A DNA stretch of 64,000 nt from Candidatus Gastranaerophilales bacterium (GTDB taxonomy: Bacteria; Cyanobacteriota; Vampirovibrionia; Gastranaerophilales; Gastranaerophilaceae). The stretch is taken from contig CAAGHI010000076.1 in NCBI GenBank assembly GCA_900769645.1, positions 62,001 to 126,000 on the forward strand, in the 5' to 3' direction. The notes beneath the pieces are model-generated. The model saw only the letters and a list, made by a program, of their open reading frames with translations. It made no database searches and was not told the origin of the DNA. Of this stretch, positions 7,792 through 16,493 are shown in pieces. How positions within the stretch are numbered: position 1 is the stretch's first letter; every line of letters begins with the position of its first letter. The position numbers and the translations under genes are program-made.

Positions 7792-9252
7792 ATGACAGAA
7801 GTTAGAGTCAGAATTGCTCCGTCACCAAGCGGAAATTTGCACATTGGAACTGCAAGAACAGCACTATTTAACTATCTTTTCGCTAAAAAGAATAACGGAA
7901 AGTTTGTTTTAAGAATTGAAGATACTGATGCTGAACGTACAAAGCAAGAATATATTGACAATATTTTTGACAGTTTGAAAGCATTGGGCTTAAACTGGGA
8001 CGAAGGTCCTGATGTAGGCGGTCCTTACGGTCCTTATACTCAATCTCAAAGATTTGATATTTATCCAAAATACGTTCAAGAATTGTTGGACAAAGGTTTT
8101 GCGTATGAATGTTTCTGTACACCGGAAGAACTTGAACAAGAAAAAGAAGAAGCTTCCAGAAACAAAAAACCTTACGTTTATACAAAAAAATGTTTGAACT
8201 TAACAGAAGAAGAAAAAGAAAAACTTAGAGCTGAAGGTAGAAAACCTGCAATCAGATTTAATATTGCAAAAGCTCAAAAAGCTTTCCACGACACTTCTAT
8301 GTTGACTTTTGATGATATGGTTAAAGGCGAACTTCACGTTGATACAAACTTGTTGGGCGATTTCGTTATTATGAAATCAAACGGAACACCAACTTACAAC
8401 TTCGCCGTTGTAATCGATGATATGTTGATGAAAATTTCTCACGTAATCAGAGGTGAAGACCATATTTCAAATACTTTCAAACAAATTTTGATTTTTGAAG
8501 CATTGGGCGCAGAAGTTCCAAAATTCGGTCACTTAGGCATGATTTTGGCACCTGATAGAAGTAAACTTTCAAAACGCCACGGTGCAACAGCTGTTTCAGA
8601 ATTCGTTGAAAAAGGTTATTTGACAGACGCTTTGATTAACTTTGTAGCCCTACTTGGTTGGTCGCCTTCTGACGGTCAAGAAATTAAAACTGTTGACGAA
8701 ATCGCTCAAGATTTCAGAATTCACGAAATTTCTTCATCAAACTCAATCTTCGAATACGACAAATTGAACTGGATGAACAGCCACTACATCAAAATGCTTT
8801 CAATTCCTGAATTGAAAGAAAGATTGAAACCATTCTTGACAAAATACGATTTGAGCGAATTGACTGACGCTCAATATACACGTATGGTTGAGGTTACTTA
8901 TGAACCTTTGACATTGTTGTCAGATATTACTGACGCTGTTCCATACTTCTTCGGAGAAGATGTTGTAATGGAAGACAAGGCAAAAGAAACTCTTGATACA
9001 GAAGTTTCTCAAGATGTCTTGAAAACATTTATGGAACAAGCAAAAGACTGGGAATGGACAGAAGAAAACTTGCATGAAAAATTGGAAGCTTTCCGTGCTT
9101 ACTACAAAGAAAAAGGTGTTAAGCCAAAAGTTACAATGTGGGCAATCAGAGCTGCTGTTACAGGAAGAACTTGCGGTGCTGATATGACTGCAATCCTCGC
9201 AATTATTGGCAAAGACAAAACATTCCACAGAGTAAAAGCAGCAATGAAATAA
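7792..9252 (+). CDS. gltX: Glutamyl-tRNA synthetase
   Basis: Charges tRNA-Glu (and perhaps tRNA-Gln before transamidation) with glutamate in the cytoplasm. Class I aaRS, 486 aa, typical bacterial length. The HIGH motif is PSGNLHIGTARTALFNYLF near the N-terminus, the KMSKS equivalent is DRSKLSKRHGA (about residue 258), and the VIRGEDHISNTFKQ segment is characteristic of GluRS. The C-terminal helical anticodon-binding domain is complete. The ATG has GAGGAAAATTT upstream as ribosome-binding site, and an intrinsic terminator follows. A tRNA-Glu gene lies at 19944-20015. Confidence 0.97.
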   Translation: MTEVRVRIAPSPSGNLHIGTARTALFNYLFAKKNNGKFVLRIEDTDAERTKQEYIDNIFDSLKALGLNWDEGPDVGGPYGPYTQSQRFDIYPKYVQELLDKGFAYECFCTPEELEQEKEEASRNKKPYVYTKKCLNLTEEEKEKLRAEGRKPAIRFNIAKAQKAFHDTSMLTFDDMVKGELHVDTNLLGDFVIMKSNGTPTYNFAVVIDDMLMKISHVIRGEDHISNTFKQILIFEALGAEVPKFGHLGMILAPDRSKLSKRHGATAVSEFVEKGYLTDALINFVALLGWSPSDGQEIKTVDEIAQDFRIHEISSSNSIFEYDKLNWMNSHYIKMLSIPELKERLKPFLTKYDLSELTDAQYTRMVEVTYEPLTLLSDITDAVPYFFGEDVVMEDKAKETLDTEVSQDVLKTFMEQAKDWEWTEENLHEKLEAFRAYYKEKGVKPKVTMWAIRAAVTGRTCGADMTAILAIIGKDKTFHRVKAAMK

Positions 9253-9281
9253 TTTTTATTTCATAACTAAGTAAATAAAAA

Positions 9282-9309
9282 ACGAGTCGAAAAATCGGCT
9301 CGTTTTTTT
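9282..9309 (+). terminator. Intrinsic terminator after gltX
   Basis: 9-bp stem (ACGAGTCGA with TCGGCTCGT, one G-U pair), AAAA loop, then seven T. It could also serve the convergent bioY side. Confidence 0.9.
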
Positions 9310-9347
9310 ATTTGAAACTTAAAATTTATGAAATCTGATACTCCGTC

Positions 9348-10007
9348 TTACATAAAGAACCAAAGAACGATTTTTGCATATTTTGCAATAAACACAGCTG
9401 CAAAACTAAAAATCAAATCATAAATAATTTTCACACCACTTTGTGACAAAATCCAACCGCCCATAAATGCGCCACCATCGTGTTTTAGGCTTGCAATAAA
9501 TAACATATACAAAATTCCGATTACATGGATTGTCAAAACACCAACAATTATTGCGTGAATTATATTTCTGTTCGTAAAACCGCTTTTTAAAATTGATCCT
9601 GCAAAAAAGATTGCCGGAATATATGCCAAAATATAACCAAAACTGTATTCGAATATATATTTTGGTCCTCCGCCGAGTGCAAAAACAGGGATTACAAAAA
9701 GTCCGAGTAAAATGTAGATTAAAACACTCATAATGCCATATTTTCTACCCAAAAGTGCGCCAATGAACATTACAACCGGAACTTGTGGGATTAATTTGTA
9801 CGTATGAATAAAATCTTGAATTCCTAATTCTTCACCGTGAAAAAGTCCTGATGGAATGATAAAATGGGTTACATTGAATTGCACAAATGTTGCGAGTATA
9901 AGCAAAAATGTGCAACATAACACCAAAAGCAGGCTACCAAAAGTCAGTCTAATCCCTTCAACTTGTTTCTTTATAACTCTTATACGTGGTTCGGCAGTGT
10001 CAGTCAT
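9348..10007 (-). CDS. bioY: BioY-family biotin transporter (ECF S component)
   Basis: Membrane protein of about six helices that binds biotin and imports it, alone or with an ECF ATPase module. 219 aa with hydrophobic segments throughout. Family-typical features are IPQVPVVMFIGALLGRKYG, the FALGGGPKYIFEYSFGYILAYIPA segment (the G-P-x-Y...G-Y-x-x-x-F/Y-x-P-A signature of BioY) and a short charged N-terminus. Its ATG overlaps the TGA of the upstream rimI-like gene by 4 bp (ATGA), so the two are translationally coupled. No EcfA/T genes are seen here. Biotin auxotrophy is suggested but not shown. Confidence 0.85.
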   Translation of the reverse strand: MTDTAEPRIRVIKKQVEGIRLTFGSLLLVLCCTFLLILATFVQFNVTHFIIPSGLFHGEELGIQDFIHTYKLIPQVPVVMFIGALLGRKYGIMSVLIYILLGLFVIPVFALGGGPKYIFEYSFGYILAYIPAIFFAGSILKSGFTNRNIIHAIIVGVLTIHVIGILYMLFIASLKHDGGAFMGGWILSQSGVKIIYDLIFSFAAVFIAKYAKIVLWFFM

Positions 10008-10546
10008 AAAATATTAATTTTCCCCTTCAGAGCAATTATGTTCTTGTCATATTCTACTTTAAATTTATCGTAAAAAATGTTTTCTGTCCACATTATTAAG
10101 GCATCTTCATTATTGTCTTGATAATACCCTTTTCGAACTCCGAGAGACTTAAAACCGTATTTCTCATAGAGTCCGATAGCTGGTGCGTTTCCGGCTCTAA
10201 CTTCAAGAGTAATATATTTTACCAAATTTTTGTAACATTCATTAATGAGCGTCATAAGCATTGCTTCGCCGATATGTTTTCGCTGAAAATTCGGATTAAC
10301 CGCAATGTTAGTAATATGAGCTTCTTCAAGAATTTGCCAGCAACCGCAATACGCAATCAATTTTTCTTCCCCGTCAACTTGTGTAAAAACACTGAAATAG
10401 TGCGCCAAATCATTTGAAAGTTCGCTCAAAAAAGAATCTTTTGACCAATGATGTTTACCGTAGGCAAGTTTTTCAATCTCTATAACCCCGTCCACATCAG
10501 CTTTTTCCATCGGTTTAATTTTTACTGAAATGTTTTCTGTATCCAT
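10004..10546 (-). CDS. rimI: GNAT acetyltransferase, RimI-like
   Basis: Probably acetylates the N-terminal alanine of ribosomal protein S18, or a similar protein N-terminus. The GNAT fold is complete. MEKADVDGVIEIEKLAYG is the RimI-type N-terminus with the conserved E-x-x-x/W substrate loop region. AHITNIAVNPNFQRKHIGEAML is the acetyl-CoA pyrophosphate loop (Q/R-x-x-G/H-I-G). LEVRAGNAPAIGLYEKYGFKSLGVRKGYY is the RimI signature (E-V-R-x-x-N-x-x-A-x-x-L-Y-x-x-x-G-F). The frame is open to 10597, but the ATG at 10546 gives the normal N-terminus and has TGC-TATAAT exactly 6 nt upstream, suggesting a leaderless mRNA. It is followed by bioY with a 4-bp overlap. Confidence 0.85.
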   Translation of the reverse strand: MDTENISVKIKPMEKADVDGVIEIEKLAYGKHHWSKDSFLSELSNDLAHYFSVFTQVDGEEKLIAYCGCWQILEEAHITNIAVNPNFQRKHIGEAMLMTLINECYKNLVKYITLEVRAGNAPAIGLYEKYGFKSLGVRKGYYQDNNEDALIMWTENIFYDKFKVEYDKNIIALKGKINIL

Positions 10547-10552
10547 AGTTGG

Positions 10553-10558
10553 ATTATA
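10553..10558 (-). promoter_or_regulatory. Extended -10 of rimI-bioY, leaderless
   Basis: Minus-strand TGC-TATAAT, then CCAACT and the ATG at 10546. The 6-nt gap places +1 on the ATG itself. Confidence 0.65.
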
Positions 10559-10610
10559 GCATAAAAGAAGAAAAGCGGCTAGGAAGCGAAGATGCAAAGT
10601 CTGTTACAAA

Positions 10611-10658
10611 AAGCAGCTAAGCAGCTAAGAAGCTAGGCAGCTAAATGCTTAGCTGCTT
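10611..10658. repeat. GCAGCTAAG word repeats with inverted copy at the xerD-like 3' end
   Basis: Direct repeats of GCAGCTAAG/GCAGCTAGG followed by an inverted CTTAGCTGCTT, able to form an 11-bp stem. The inverted arm encodes the last residues (KQLSI) and stop region of the recombinase gene. Similar words occur at 7415-7430 and 39488-39530. Confidence 0.75.
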
Positions 10659-11519
10659 CCCCTCCCCATTTATTGCAAAATAAACCTCTTTAAGCCGTTT
10701 TTTGCTTATATGCGTGTAAAGTTGGGTTGTTGCAACATCGCTATGCCCCAAAAGTTCTTGCACAACCCTCAAATCTGCTCCATTTTCGAGCAAGTGCGTC
10801 GCAAATGTATGGCGCAAAGTATGCGGAGAAATCGCCTTATGGAGCATTTCCCCCTGCTCATGAATAAATGTGTAAACCTCTTGGCGTGTAACAAGTTTCC
10901 CCTTCTCGTTTACCAAAAGTTTTTTGGTCTGCAAATTAAATTTCTGCAAATAAAATTCACGCTCCGGCAAATATTCCTTTATTGCCTTAATTGCTTTTTT
11001 GCCAAGTGGAACAATCCTGTCTTTCGAGCCTTTTCCGGTGCAAGTCAGATATTTCCCGTTTAAGTCGTAATCATTAATCTGCAAATTCACTAACTCAGAA
11101 ACCCTTAACCCACAGCCATAAAGCAATTCGACAATAACTCTATGAAGTTTTGACAACTTTTGATTTAAAATCGAATTTATCTCATCAAGCGTCATAACTT
11201 TTGGCAATTTTTGTGGAATTTTCGGTTGCTCAAGCGTCAAAGTCGGATTTGTTGCAGTTTTTTCGTTTGTACAAGCCCATTTGAAAAAACTTCGAAGAGA
11301 TGCAATTTTTCGCATAACACTTGTCGGAGAATATTTTTGTTCGTGGAGATTTCGAACAAACGAATTCACTTGAGTTCTTTGGATTTCTGCAATATCTTTA
11401 TCCCCACAAAAATCAAAAAAACTCAACAAATCCCTTCGATAAGCTTCAAGCGTATTTTCACTCAAACCTTTTTCTATCTCCAAATACTCTAAATATTCTG
11501 CCAAAACCTGCGTATTCAT
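10641..11519 (-). CDS. xerD: XerC/XerD-type tyrosine recombinase
   Basis: Site-specific recombinase, 292 aa, the length of chromosome-dimer resolvases. The N-terminal SAM-like core-binding domain begins LEYLEIEKGLSENTLEAYRRDL, which is closer to XerD than XerC. The catalytic domain has R in YGCGLRVSELVNL, K in TGKGSKDRIVPLG, H-x-x-R in SPHTLRHTFATHLL, H in ELLGHSDVATTQLYTH, and the nucleophile Tyr in QLYTH. No phage-like context surrounds it, so the housekeeping dif role is likely. The start ATG at 11519 has TATAAA exactly 6 nt upstream and no Shine-Dalgarno. The last codons are made of a dispersed GCAGCTAAG-type repeat. Confidence 0.88.
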   Translation of the reverse strand: MNTQVLAEYLEYLEIEKGLSENTLEAYRRDLLSFFDFCGDKDIAEIQRTQVNSFVRNLHEQKYSPTSVMRKIASLRSFFKWACTNEKTATNPTLTLEQPKIPQKLPKVMTLDEINSILNQKLSKLHRVIVELLYGCGLRVSELVNLQINDYDLNGKYLTCTGKGSKDRIVPLGKKAIKAIKEYLPEREFYLQKFNLQTKKLLVNEKGKLVTRQEVYTFIHEQGEMLHKAISPHTLRHTFATHLLENGADLRVVQELLGHSDVATTQLYTHISKKRLKEVYFAINGEGKQLSI

Positions 11520-11525
11520 AAGTCT

Positions 11526-11531
11526 TTTATA
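11526..11531 (-). promoter_or_regulatory. -10 of the xerD-like gene, leaderless
   Basis: Minus-strand TATAAA, then 6 nt (AGACTT) and the ATG at 11519. Confidence 0.5.
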
Positions 11532-11642
11532 CTACATATTCAAGAGAATGACAATATTTTTTTTCTATGGTAAAATTCAAAATGAACAAATTCTAATTTT
11601 TTTCGTTTTATAAGTATAATGGAAATTGTAGAAGGAGAAAAA

Positions 11643-12119
11643 ATGAAAAAACTATTATCAATATTAATTGTACTAACAATGTTTATGATGACAGGTTTGC
11701 AGGCACTTGCAGACAGCGCACAGGAAGCTCTAAACTTCTTCCACAGCTATGTAAACGCTGCAAACACATACAGCCCGACAGTTGCAACAATGTACTCTCC
11801 GAGTGCAAAAATCATCAGACAGGTTGTAAAACCAAACGGTCAGCTTGTAAACGTAAATACAAACACAGCAACTTATGTTAAACAGATGAAAATCGGGCAA
11901 GCCGGCGCTAAAATGCGTGGTTACAAAAACACATACACAGATGTAAAAGTAACTTCACTTGGCAACGGTTCTTACAAAATCAGTTCTTTAAGACAACCAA
12001 AAGGCGAAACATACAAGCTTAAAACATATATGATAGTCAAGAAAATCAACGGCAAATGGCAGATTACAGAAGAGTTAATGCAAACAAAAGAACAGATTTT
12101 CTTGAGATATGCAAAATAA
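11643..12119 (+). CDS. Secreted NTF2-like protein
   Basis: A 158-aa exported protein of unknown role. The frame opens at 11619, but the ATG at 11643 has AGAAGGAGAAAAA directly upstream and begins a textbook signal peptide (MKKLLSILIVLTMFMMTGLQ, cleavage after A-L-A). The mature part starts DSAQEALNFFHSYVNAAN and ends with the beta-strand pattern KTYMIVKKINGKWQITEE. This combination of a first helix followed by a curved sheet ending in K-x-x-G-x-W-x-I is typical of NTF2-like/SnoaL folds. Likely periplasmic or surface. It is single, with a 12-kb-region inverted repeat immediately downstream separating it from aroC. Confidence 0.75.
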   Translation: MKKLLSILIVLTMFMMTGLQALADSAQEALNFFHSYVNAANTYSPTVATMYSPSAKIIRQVVKPNGQLVNVNTNTATYVKQMKIGQAGAKMRGYKNTYTDVKVTSLGNGSYKISSLRQPKGETYKLKTYMIVKKINGKWQITEELMQTKEQIFLRYAK

Positions 12120-12120
12120 G

Positions 12121-12237
12121 GAAGTGAAAAGTGAGAAGTGAAATATGAAAAGACTATATAGGTGCTAACGCACAAAGTTATAATCAAGCGAAGCGAATGA
12201 AATGGACCTCTCACTTTTCACATTTCACTTCTCACTC
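12121..12237. repeat. Long inverted repeat between NTF2-like gene and aroC
   Basis: The left arm GTGAGAAGTGAAATATGAAA (from about 12131) pairs with the right arm (about 12209-12237), whose reverse complement reads GTGAGAAGTGAAATGTGAAA. Two mismatches in about 22 bp, with a loop of about 60 nt. The right arm lies 8 bp before the aroC start codon and may fold with the leader. Confidence 0.7.
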
Positions 12238-12244
12238 AAAAAAC

Positions 12245-13315
12245 ATGAACAAATTCAGATTTTTAACAGCAGGCGAAAGCCACGGGAAATGCTTAACAGC
12301 AATTATAGAAGGAATTCCGGCAGGATTTCAAATAAATGAAGATTTTATTAATTCGGAGTTGAAACGCCGACAAGGCGGCTACGGTCGTGGCGGAAGAATG
12401 AAAATTGAATCCGATAAAGTCGAAATCACATCAGGCGTAAGATTTGGCAAAACCTTAGGCTCGCCAATCACTCTTGTTGTGCAAAATAGAGATTTTGAAA
12501 ACTGGCAAAAGATAATGAGTACAAGCGCTGGCGATTTTACAGACGAAAAATCGTTTTCAAAATATCGTCCGGGGCATGCAGATTTTGCCGGAAGTGTAAA
12601 ATATAACCAAACAGATTTGAGAAATATTCTTGAGCGTTCTAGTGCTCGTAAAACAGCAATAGAGGTTGCAGTTGGCGCAGTTGCAAAACAAATGTTGGCA
12701 CAATTTAAGATAGAATGCTCATCAAAAATTATCCAAATCGGTCAGGGCAAAACGGAAGAAGAATTCCACACAGAAATTGATAAGGCAAAAGAAGCCGGTG
12801 ACACCCTCGGAGGCAAGTTTGAGGTCACATACACAGGTTTGCCTGTCGGACTCGGCTCGTTTGTTCACTGGGACAGAATGCTTGACGGCAAGATTGCACA
12901 AGCCGTAATGAGTATTCCTGCAGTCAAAGCTGTTGCAATCGGAAACCACCACGCATACAAGATGTTTGGCAGCGAATTTCATGACCAAATGTATGCAGAA
13001 GATGGGAAAATTGTTCGCAAAACCAATAATGCCGGTGGAATTGAAGGCGGAATGACAAATGGAGAACCGCTGGTTGTAACCGCTGTAATGAAGCCTATTC
13101 CGACTCTTAGAAAACCTTTAAACACAGTTGACTTAAAAACAATGGAGCAAACAGAGGCACACTTTGAACGTTCTGATACTTGTGCAGTTGAGGCGTGTTC
13201 AGTTGTTGCAGAAAACAGGATTGCCTGTGTATTAATAGATGAAATGTTGATGAAATTCGGCGGTGACAATTTTGACGAAGTCATGGCTAATTTCAAAAAC
13301 AGTTTGCAAAAATAA
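12245..13315 (+). CDS. aroC: Chorismate synthase
   Basis: Last shikimate-pathway step: EPSP to chorismate, FMN-dependent. 356 aa. It starts MNKFRFLTAGESHGKCLTAI, the canonical aroC N-terminus with the G-E-S-H-G motif. The second and third signatures are also visible: YRPGHADFAG, ERSSARKTAIEVAVGAVAKQ and the C-terminal FERSDTCAVEACSVVAENRIA (R-S-D-x-C-A-V-x-A). The open frame extends to 12197, but that part reads through the inverted repeat and is not conserved. The ATG at 12245 has no good Shine-Dalgarno. No other aro genes are adjacent. Confidence 0.97.
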   Translation: MNKFRFLTAGESHGKCLTAIIEGIPAGFQINEDFINSELKRRQGGYGRGGRMKIESDKVEITSGVRFGKTLGSPITLVVQNRDFENWQKIMSTSAGDFTDEKSFSKYRPGHADFAGSVKYNQTDLRNILERSSARKTAIEVAVGAVAKQMLAQFKIECSSKIIQIGQGKTEEEFHTEIDKAKEAGDTLGGKFEVTYTGLPVGLGSFVHWDRMLDGKIAQAVMSIPAVKAVAIGNHHAYKMFGSEFHDQMYAEDGKIVRKTNNAGGIEGGMTNGEPLVVTAVMKPIPTLRKPLNTVDLKTMEQTEAHFERSDTCAVEACSVVAENRIACVLIDEMLMKFGGDNFDEVMANFKNSLQK

Positions 13316-13397
13316 AAAACTTTTTATTAAAATGTATTATTTTTCTCAATTCTGGGGTATTATATAATTAAGAGAACAGAAGAAAAGGAAATGCATT

Positions 13398-14204
13398 ATG
13401 AAATCAATCAAAGAAGTTTCGCTTGAATCAAAAATTTTAAAAAGACTTGAAGGTAGCAAGGTTTGTACAGAACTTGTGCATTATTTGTTTGCAGATGATG
13501 AGCTGCAAGAGATGCAAGATTATGCAAATAACGTGTCTATCAAACGTCTTGGCTATAACGATCACGGACCTGTTCACATGCGACAGGTTTGTGCAAATGC
13601 GATAAAAATGCTCAATCTTTTGAAAGATTCAGGAATTCAGACTTCTTTGGAAAAAGAAGAAATCGGAACTTTTGAGGACAGTATGTGTGCAATCATTCTT
13701 GCAGGGCTTATGCACGACCTTGGCATGATGATTGGACGTCAAGGTCACGAGGATATGTCAGTAATCCTTGCAAAACACATAATTGAACGAACATTGATGC
13801 ATCTTTTCCCAGACAATTTGCACAGACGTGTTGTGATTAAATCGCTTGCTATCGAGGCGATTGTAGGTCACATGGCATCTAAAAAAATCCACTCAATTGA
13901 AGCCGGAATTATCTTGATTGCAGATGGTTGTGATATGACAAAAGGGCGTGCTAGAATTCCTATGGCGTTAAACAAAACTCCAAGAGTTGGGGATATCCAT
14001 AAATATTCTGCAAACGCAATCGAAAGAATTGGAATTCATCATGGAGCAAACAAACCTATCAGAATTGATATTGAAATGTCCGGTGATGTTGGATTTTTCC
14101 AGATTGAAGAAGTTTTGTTGACAAAAATCGAATCTAGCCCTGCAAAACAATACGTTGAGTTGTACGCCGGTGTTCAAGGTCAAGAGCCTAAATGTTACTT
14201 ATAA
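13398..14204 (+). CDS. HD-domain phosphohydrolase
   Basis: A 268-aa metal-dependent phosphohydrolase-fold protein. The HD signature is LAGLMHDLGMMIGRQGHEDMSV (about residues 98-118), preceded by NDHGPVHMRQVCANA, which supplies the first His ligand, and followed by IVGHMASKKIHSIEAGIILIADGCDMTKGRARIP, supplying the late His and Asp ligands. This pattern (HGPVH...HD...H...ADGCD) fits a broad family of uncharacterised single-domain HD proteins in bacteria and archaea that probably act on nucleotides. Shine-Dalgarno AAAAGGAAATGCATT-ATG. The promoter region contains TATTATATAAT about 30 nt upstream. The substrate is unknown. Confidence 0.8.
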   Translation: MKSIKEVSLESKILKRLEGSKVCTELVHYLFADDELQEMQDYANNVSIKRLGYNDHGPVHMRQVCANAIKMLNLLKDSGIQTSLEKEEIGTFEDSMCAIILAGLMHDLGMMIGRQGHEDMSVILAKHIIERTLMHLFPDNLHRRVVIKSLAIEAIVGHMASKKIHSIEAGIILIADGCDMTKGRARIPMALNKTPRVGDIHKYSANAIERIGIHHGANKPIRIDIEMSGDVGFFQIEEVLLTKIESSPAKQYVELYAGVQGQEPKCYL

Positions 14205-14302
14205 TTTAACCAACATAATGTAATAACAAGTAATACTAACTGGTTTATGCGATTTAAACTATATTTCCGCAAAATTTATTTTGTTTGTATTTTTATATAA
14301 AT

Positions 14303-16027
14303 ATGAGCCTCAAAATTACACCAAAAATTACGGATCGTTTGCCTGAAATTACAACATCTTTTCAACCATTATTTATTAAACAGGACAAGTATCCGAAAGA
14401 TGTTTTTCAAAAAGATTTTCCCTATATTGCACAAGAAAAACAAAATATTTTATATAAATTTGCTAACATCAAAGAAGCTTTCAGCAGACCTTTTGCAAAT
14501 TTTTATATCGATATTTTGAACCTTTTTCCACTGCAAAAATTAACTAATATTTACCCAACTACAAAACTTCGAGATTTTTCAGGGGTAAATCGGTTTAGTC
14601 CTGAAGAAGCGGCAAAAATTCTTCATCTCAATAATGAAGAAATTTCTTTTTTAAAACCTTTTGCACGCAAAAAGAATTTTAATGGTATATTTGGTTTTTC
14701 GTTCGGGGATTTGATGAAAATAAATAAGTATGACAAGACTGAAAGAATGCGATTGATGAATTTGTCTAATACACGCTTAGAGTTTAGTTCAATGAATATG
14801 CTTGTGAAAGACAAAAACGTCGATACTGCTTGTTTTGCATCTGCTGTGAGAAGAATTAATGATGATTTTGCAGAAAATATTGACAATATGAGCGTTTTTA
14901 AAATTAATGGGGAATACGTTATAAAATTTTCTACTAAAACGCCTTTCAAATCTTACATCGTTCCGTACGTAAAACCTGTTACTGCAAGCAAAATGACTGA
15001 AAGCCGTTTTCAGTCAATCCAAAAAATTAATGAAAAAATTGACGAAATTAATGAGTTAAATAAAGAAGTCAACAAACATAATGTCGAAGTTTTGACAACA
15101 GATGAAGGGAAATTAAAAAATTATCGATTTTCTCTACCTCCAAACTTGATAAAAAATGAATGGGAGGCAGGACGACTTGAAAAAGAAGATATTTCAATGT
15201 TTTTTACTGATGCTGCCGGTCTGGTATCCAAGGAGGATTTTGAATATTTTGCCAAACAAGGGTTCACTCTAACTCCATTTGATACAGAGGAAATAATTGC
15301 GGCACGAAAATATACACTTAACCATGATGAATTAAAAACAAATTCTGCATATTATAAGGCAAAAGAACCTGAAATTTTGGCAAAAGAGCTCAACAAACTC
15401 GAAAATATTGACTCTGGGCGAAAAATTATAGTTGTTGATGGACTCCCCGGAGCTGGCAAGTCAACAGCGTTACAAAAATTTCTAAAAAATCAGAAAGAAA
15501 CATATTACACCACTGATGTTGATACAATAAGAGAATATTTCCCTGAATATTATCAAGGTGGAATTGGCTCTGACTTAGTTCATTTGCCGGCAAGTAATAT
15601 TTTGAAAAAGATAATACTTCCAAAAGCTTTGTCTGAGGGCAAAAATATTGTCTTTCAGATGACAGGAAATTTTGAAAAGTTGGATAAAGTTTTGCGTGAA
15701 ACTCATAAAAATGGATATTCAATCAACTACATAAATATTCAAATACCGACAAACATTGCAATTTTGCAAGCCAACAACCGGCATAAAACAAACGGCCGTT
15801 TTATGGATCCGTATATAATTCTTTCTAAAGCCAGAATGAACTCAGGTGAAAAAGGAGTTATGGCAAAGATTTTGTCATATAATCCGTACATAAAAAATTC
15901 TTATAACTACGATTCTGGAATTTTGACAAAAATTGAAGAAGGTGTTGATAAGCAATATTACAATCTAAATGAGAAAAAGAGATTGCTTGAAAGATTTGTT
16001 ACTATATTTAAGCGAAGTGAAAATTAA
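14303..16027 (+). CDS. Zeta-toxin-like P-loop kinase with long N-terminal domain
   Basis: 574 aa from the ATG at 14303 (a TTG at 14285 also fits). The N-terminal 365 residues are unrecognised, with a charged helical stretch near 240-265. The C-terminal third is a zeta-toxin/AAA-type kinase. It has Walker A VVDGLPGAGKSTALQ (about residue 380), a TTDVDTIREYFPEY segment matching the zeta substrate-binding D-x-(D/E)-x-x-R, then EGKNIVFQMTGNF and NNRHKTNGRFM. Zeta toxins phosphorylate UDP-GlcNAc; whether this one does is unknown. No antitoxin (epsilon-like) gene neighbours it, so it may be a housekeeping or effector kinase rather than a TA toxin. The protein is AT-rich with few Cys and no signal peptide. 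Confidence 0.7.
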   Translation: MSLKITPKITDRLPEITTSFQPLFIKQDKYPKDVFQKDFPYIAQEKQNILYKFANIKEAFSRPFANFYIDILNLFPLQKLTNIYPTTKLRDFSGVNRFSPEEAAKILHLNNEEISFLKPFARKKNFNGIFGFSFGDLMKINKYDKTERMRLMNLSNTRLEFSSMNMLVKDKNVDTACFASAVRRINDDFAENIDNMSVFKINGEYVIKFSTKTPFKSYIVPYVKPVTASKMTESRFQSIQKINEKIDEINELNKEVNKHNVEVLTTDEGKLKNYRFSLPPNLIKNEWEAGRLEKEDISMFFTDAAGLVSKEDFEYFAKQGFTLTPFDTEEIIAARKYTLNHDELKTNSAYYKAKEPEILAKELNKLENIDSGRKIIVVDGLPGAGKSTALQKFLKNQKETYYTTDVDTIREYFPEYYQGGIGSDLVHLPASNILKKIILPKALSEGKNIVFQMTGNFEKLDKVLRETHKNGYSINYINIQIPTNIAILQANNRHKTNGRFMDPYIILSKARMNSGEKGVMAKILSYNPYIKNSYNYDSGILTKIEEGVDKQYYNLNEKKRLLERFVTIFKRSEN

Positions 16028-16068
16028 GCTTTAGAGTGCGATTTGACATAATTAATATATAATAAGCT

Positions 16069-16142
16069 AGATTCTGAATAGCAAGAATATTACGTATTCG
16101 CTAAACGCTCATACTAATATTCTAAGCTTTCAGAATGACGAC
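16069..16142. repeat. Dispersed palindromic repeat, copy 3 (inverted orientation)
   Basis: Reads AGATTCTGAATAGCAAGAAT...TTCAGAATGACGAC, the reverse orientation of 7465-7538. Confidence 0.85.
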
Positions 16143-16481
16143 TTCTGTTACAGAGGAGGGGAGGGCACTTCGTTAAAAAATCATGAGTATGAGGTATGAA
16201 CCAACACTGCTCCAGTGGGTGGGTCGAGTGGCACAAAACATAAGTCATGAGTATGAAATACTTTAGACCAACACCGTTACGGAGGGGGAAGGGCACTTCG
16301 TGCCCAAAAAAAAGCTATGTACATAAGAAGTGCATAGCTGTTGATTAGGGATATGTGTATCTTAGTTCTCTAAGGAGTATGGTTATATATTAGCAGATTG
16401 AATTTGAAATTAAATCGTAAAAACGTATGATGTTTTTTTATTGTTAAGTATTGTGAACTTTTGAGATAGAAATTTTTGTGG
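16143..16481. other. Intergenic region with partial duplications and two hairpins
   Basis: No ORF. Two related blocks (about 16150-16180 and 16268-16303) share GTTACAGAGGAGGGG-like and AGGGCACTTCGT words. The second closes as GGGCACTTCGTGCCC. A further hairpin AGCTATG...CATAGCT lies at about 16313-16340. CATGAGTATGA occurs twice. Nothing resembling the 4.5S RNA core was seen despite the nearby ffh. Confidence 0.5.
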
Positions 16482-16487
16482 TATAGT
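16482..16487 (+). promoter_or_regulatory. Extended -10 of ffh, leaderless
   Basis: TGG-TATAGT, then TTGAGT (6 nt) and the ATG at 16494. Confidence 0.6.
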
Positions 16488-16493
16488 TTGAGT

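Noticed and set aside
12722..12988. Minus-strand ORFs inside aroC
   Set aside because: Antisense shadows of a complete, motif-rich chorismate synthase.
16143..16481. Possible 4.5S (SRP) RNA near ffh
   Set aside because: The GGTCAGG...GGAAGC-type core of SRP RNA is absent, and the hairpins seen do not match its fold.
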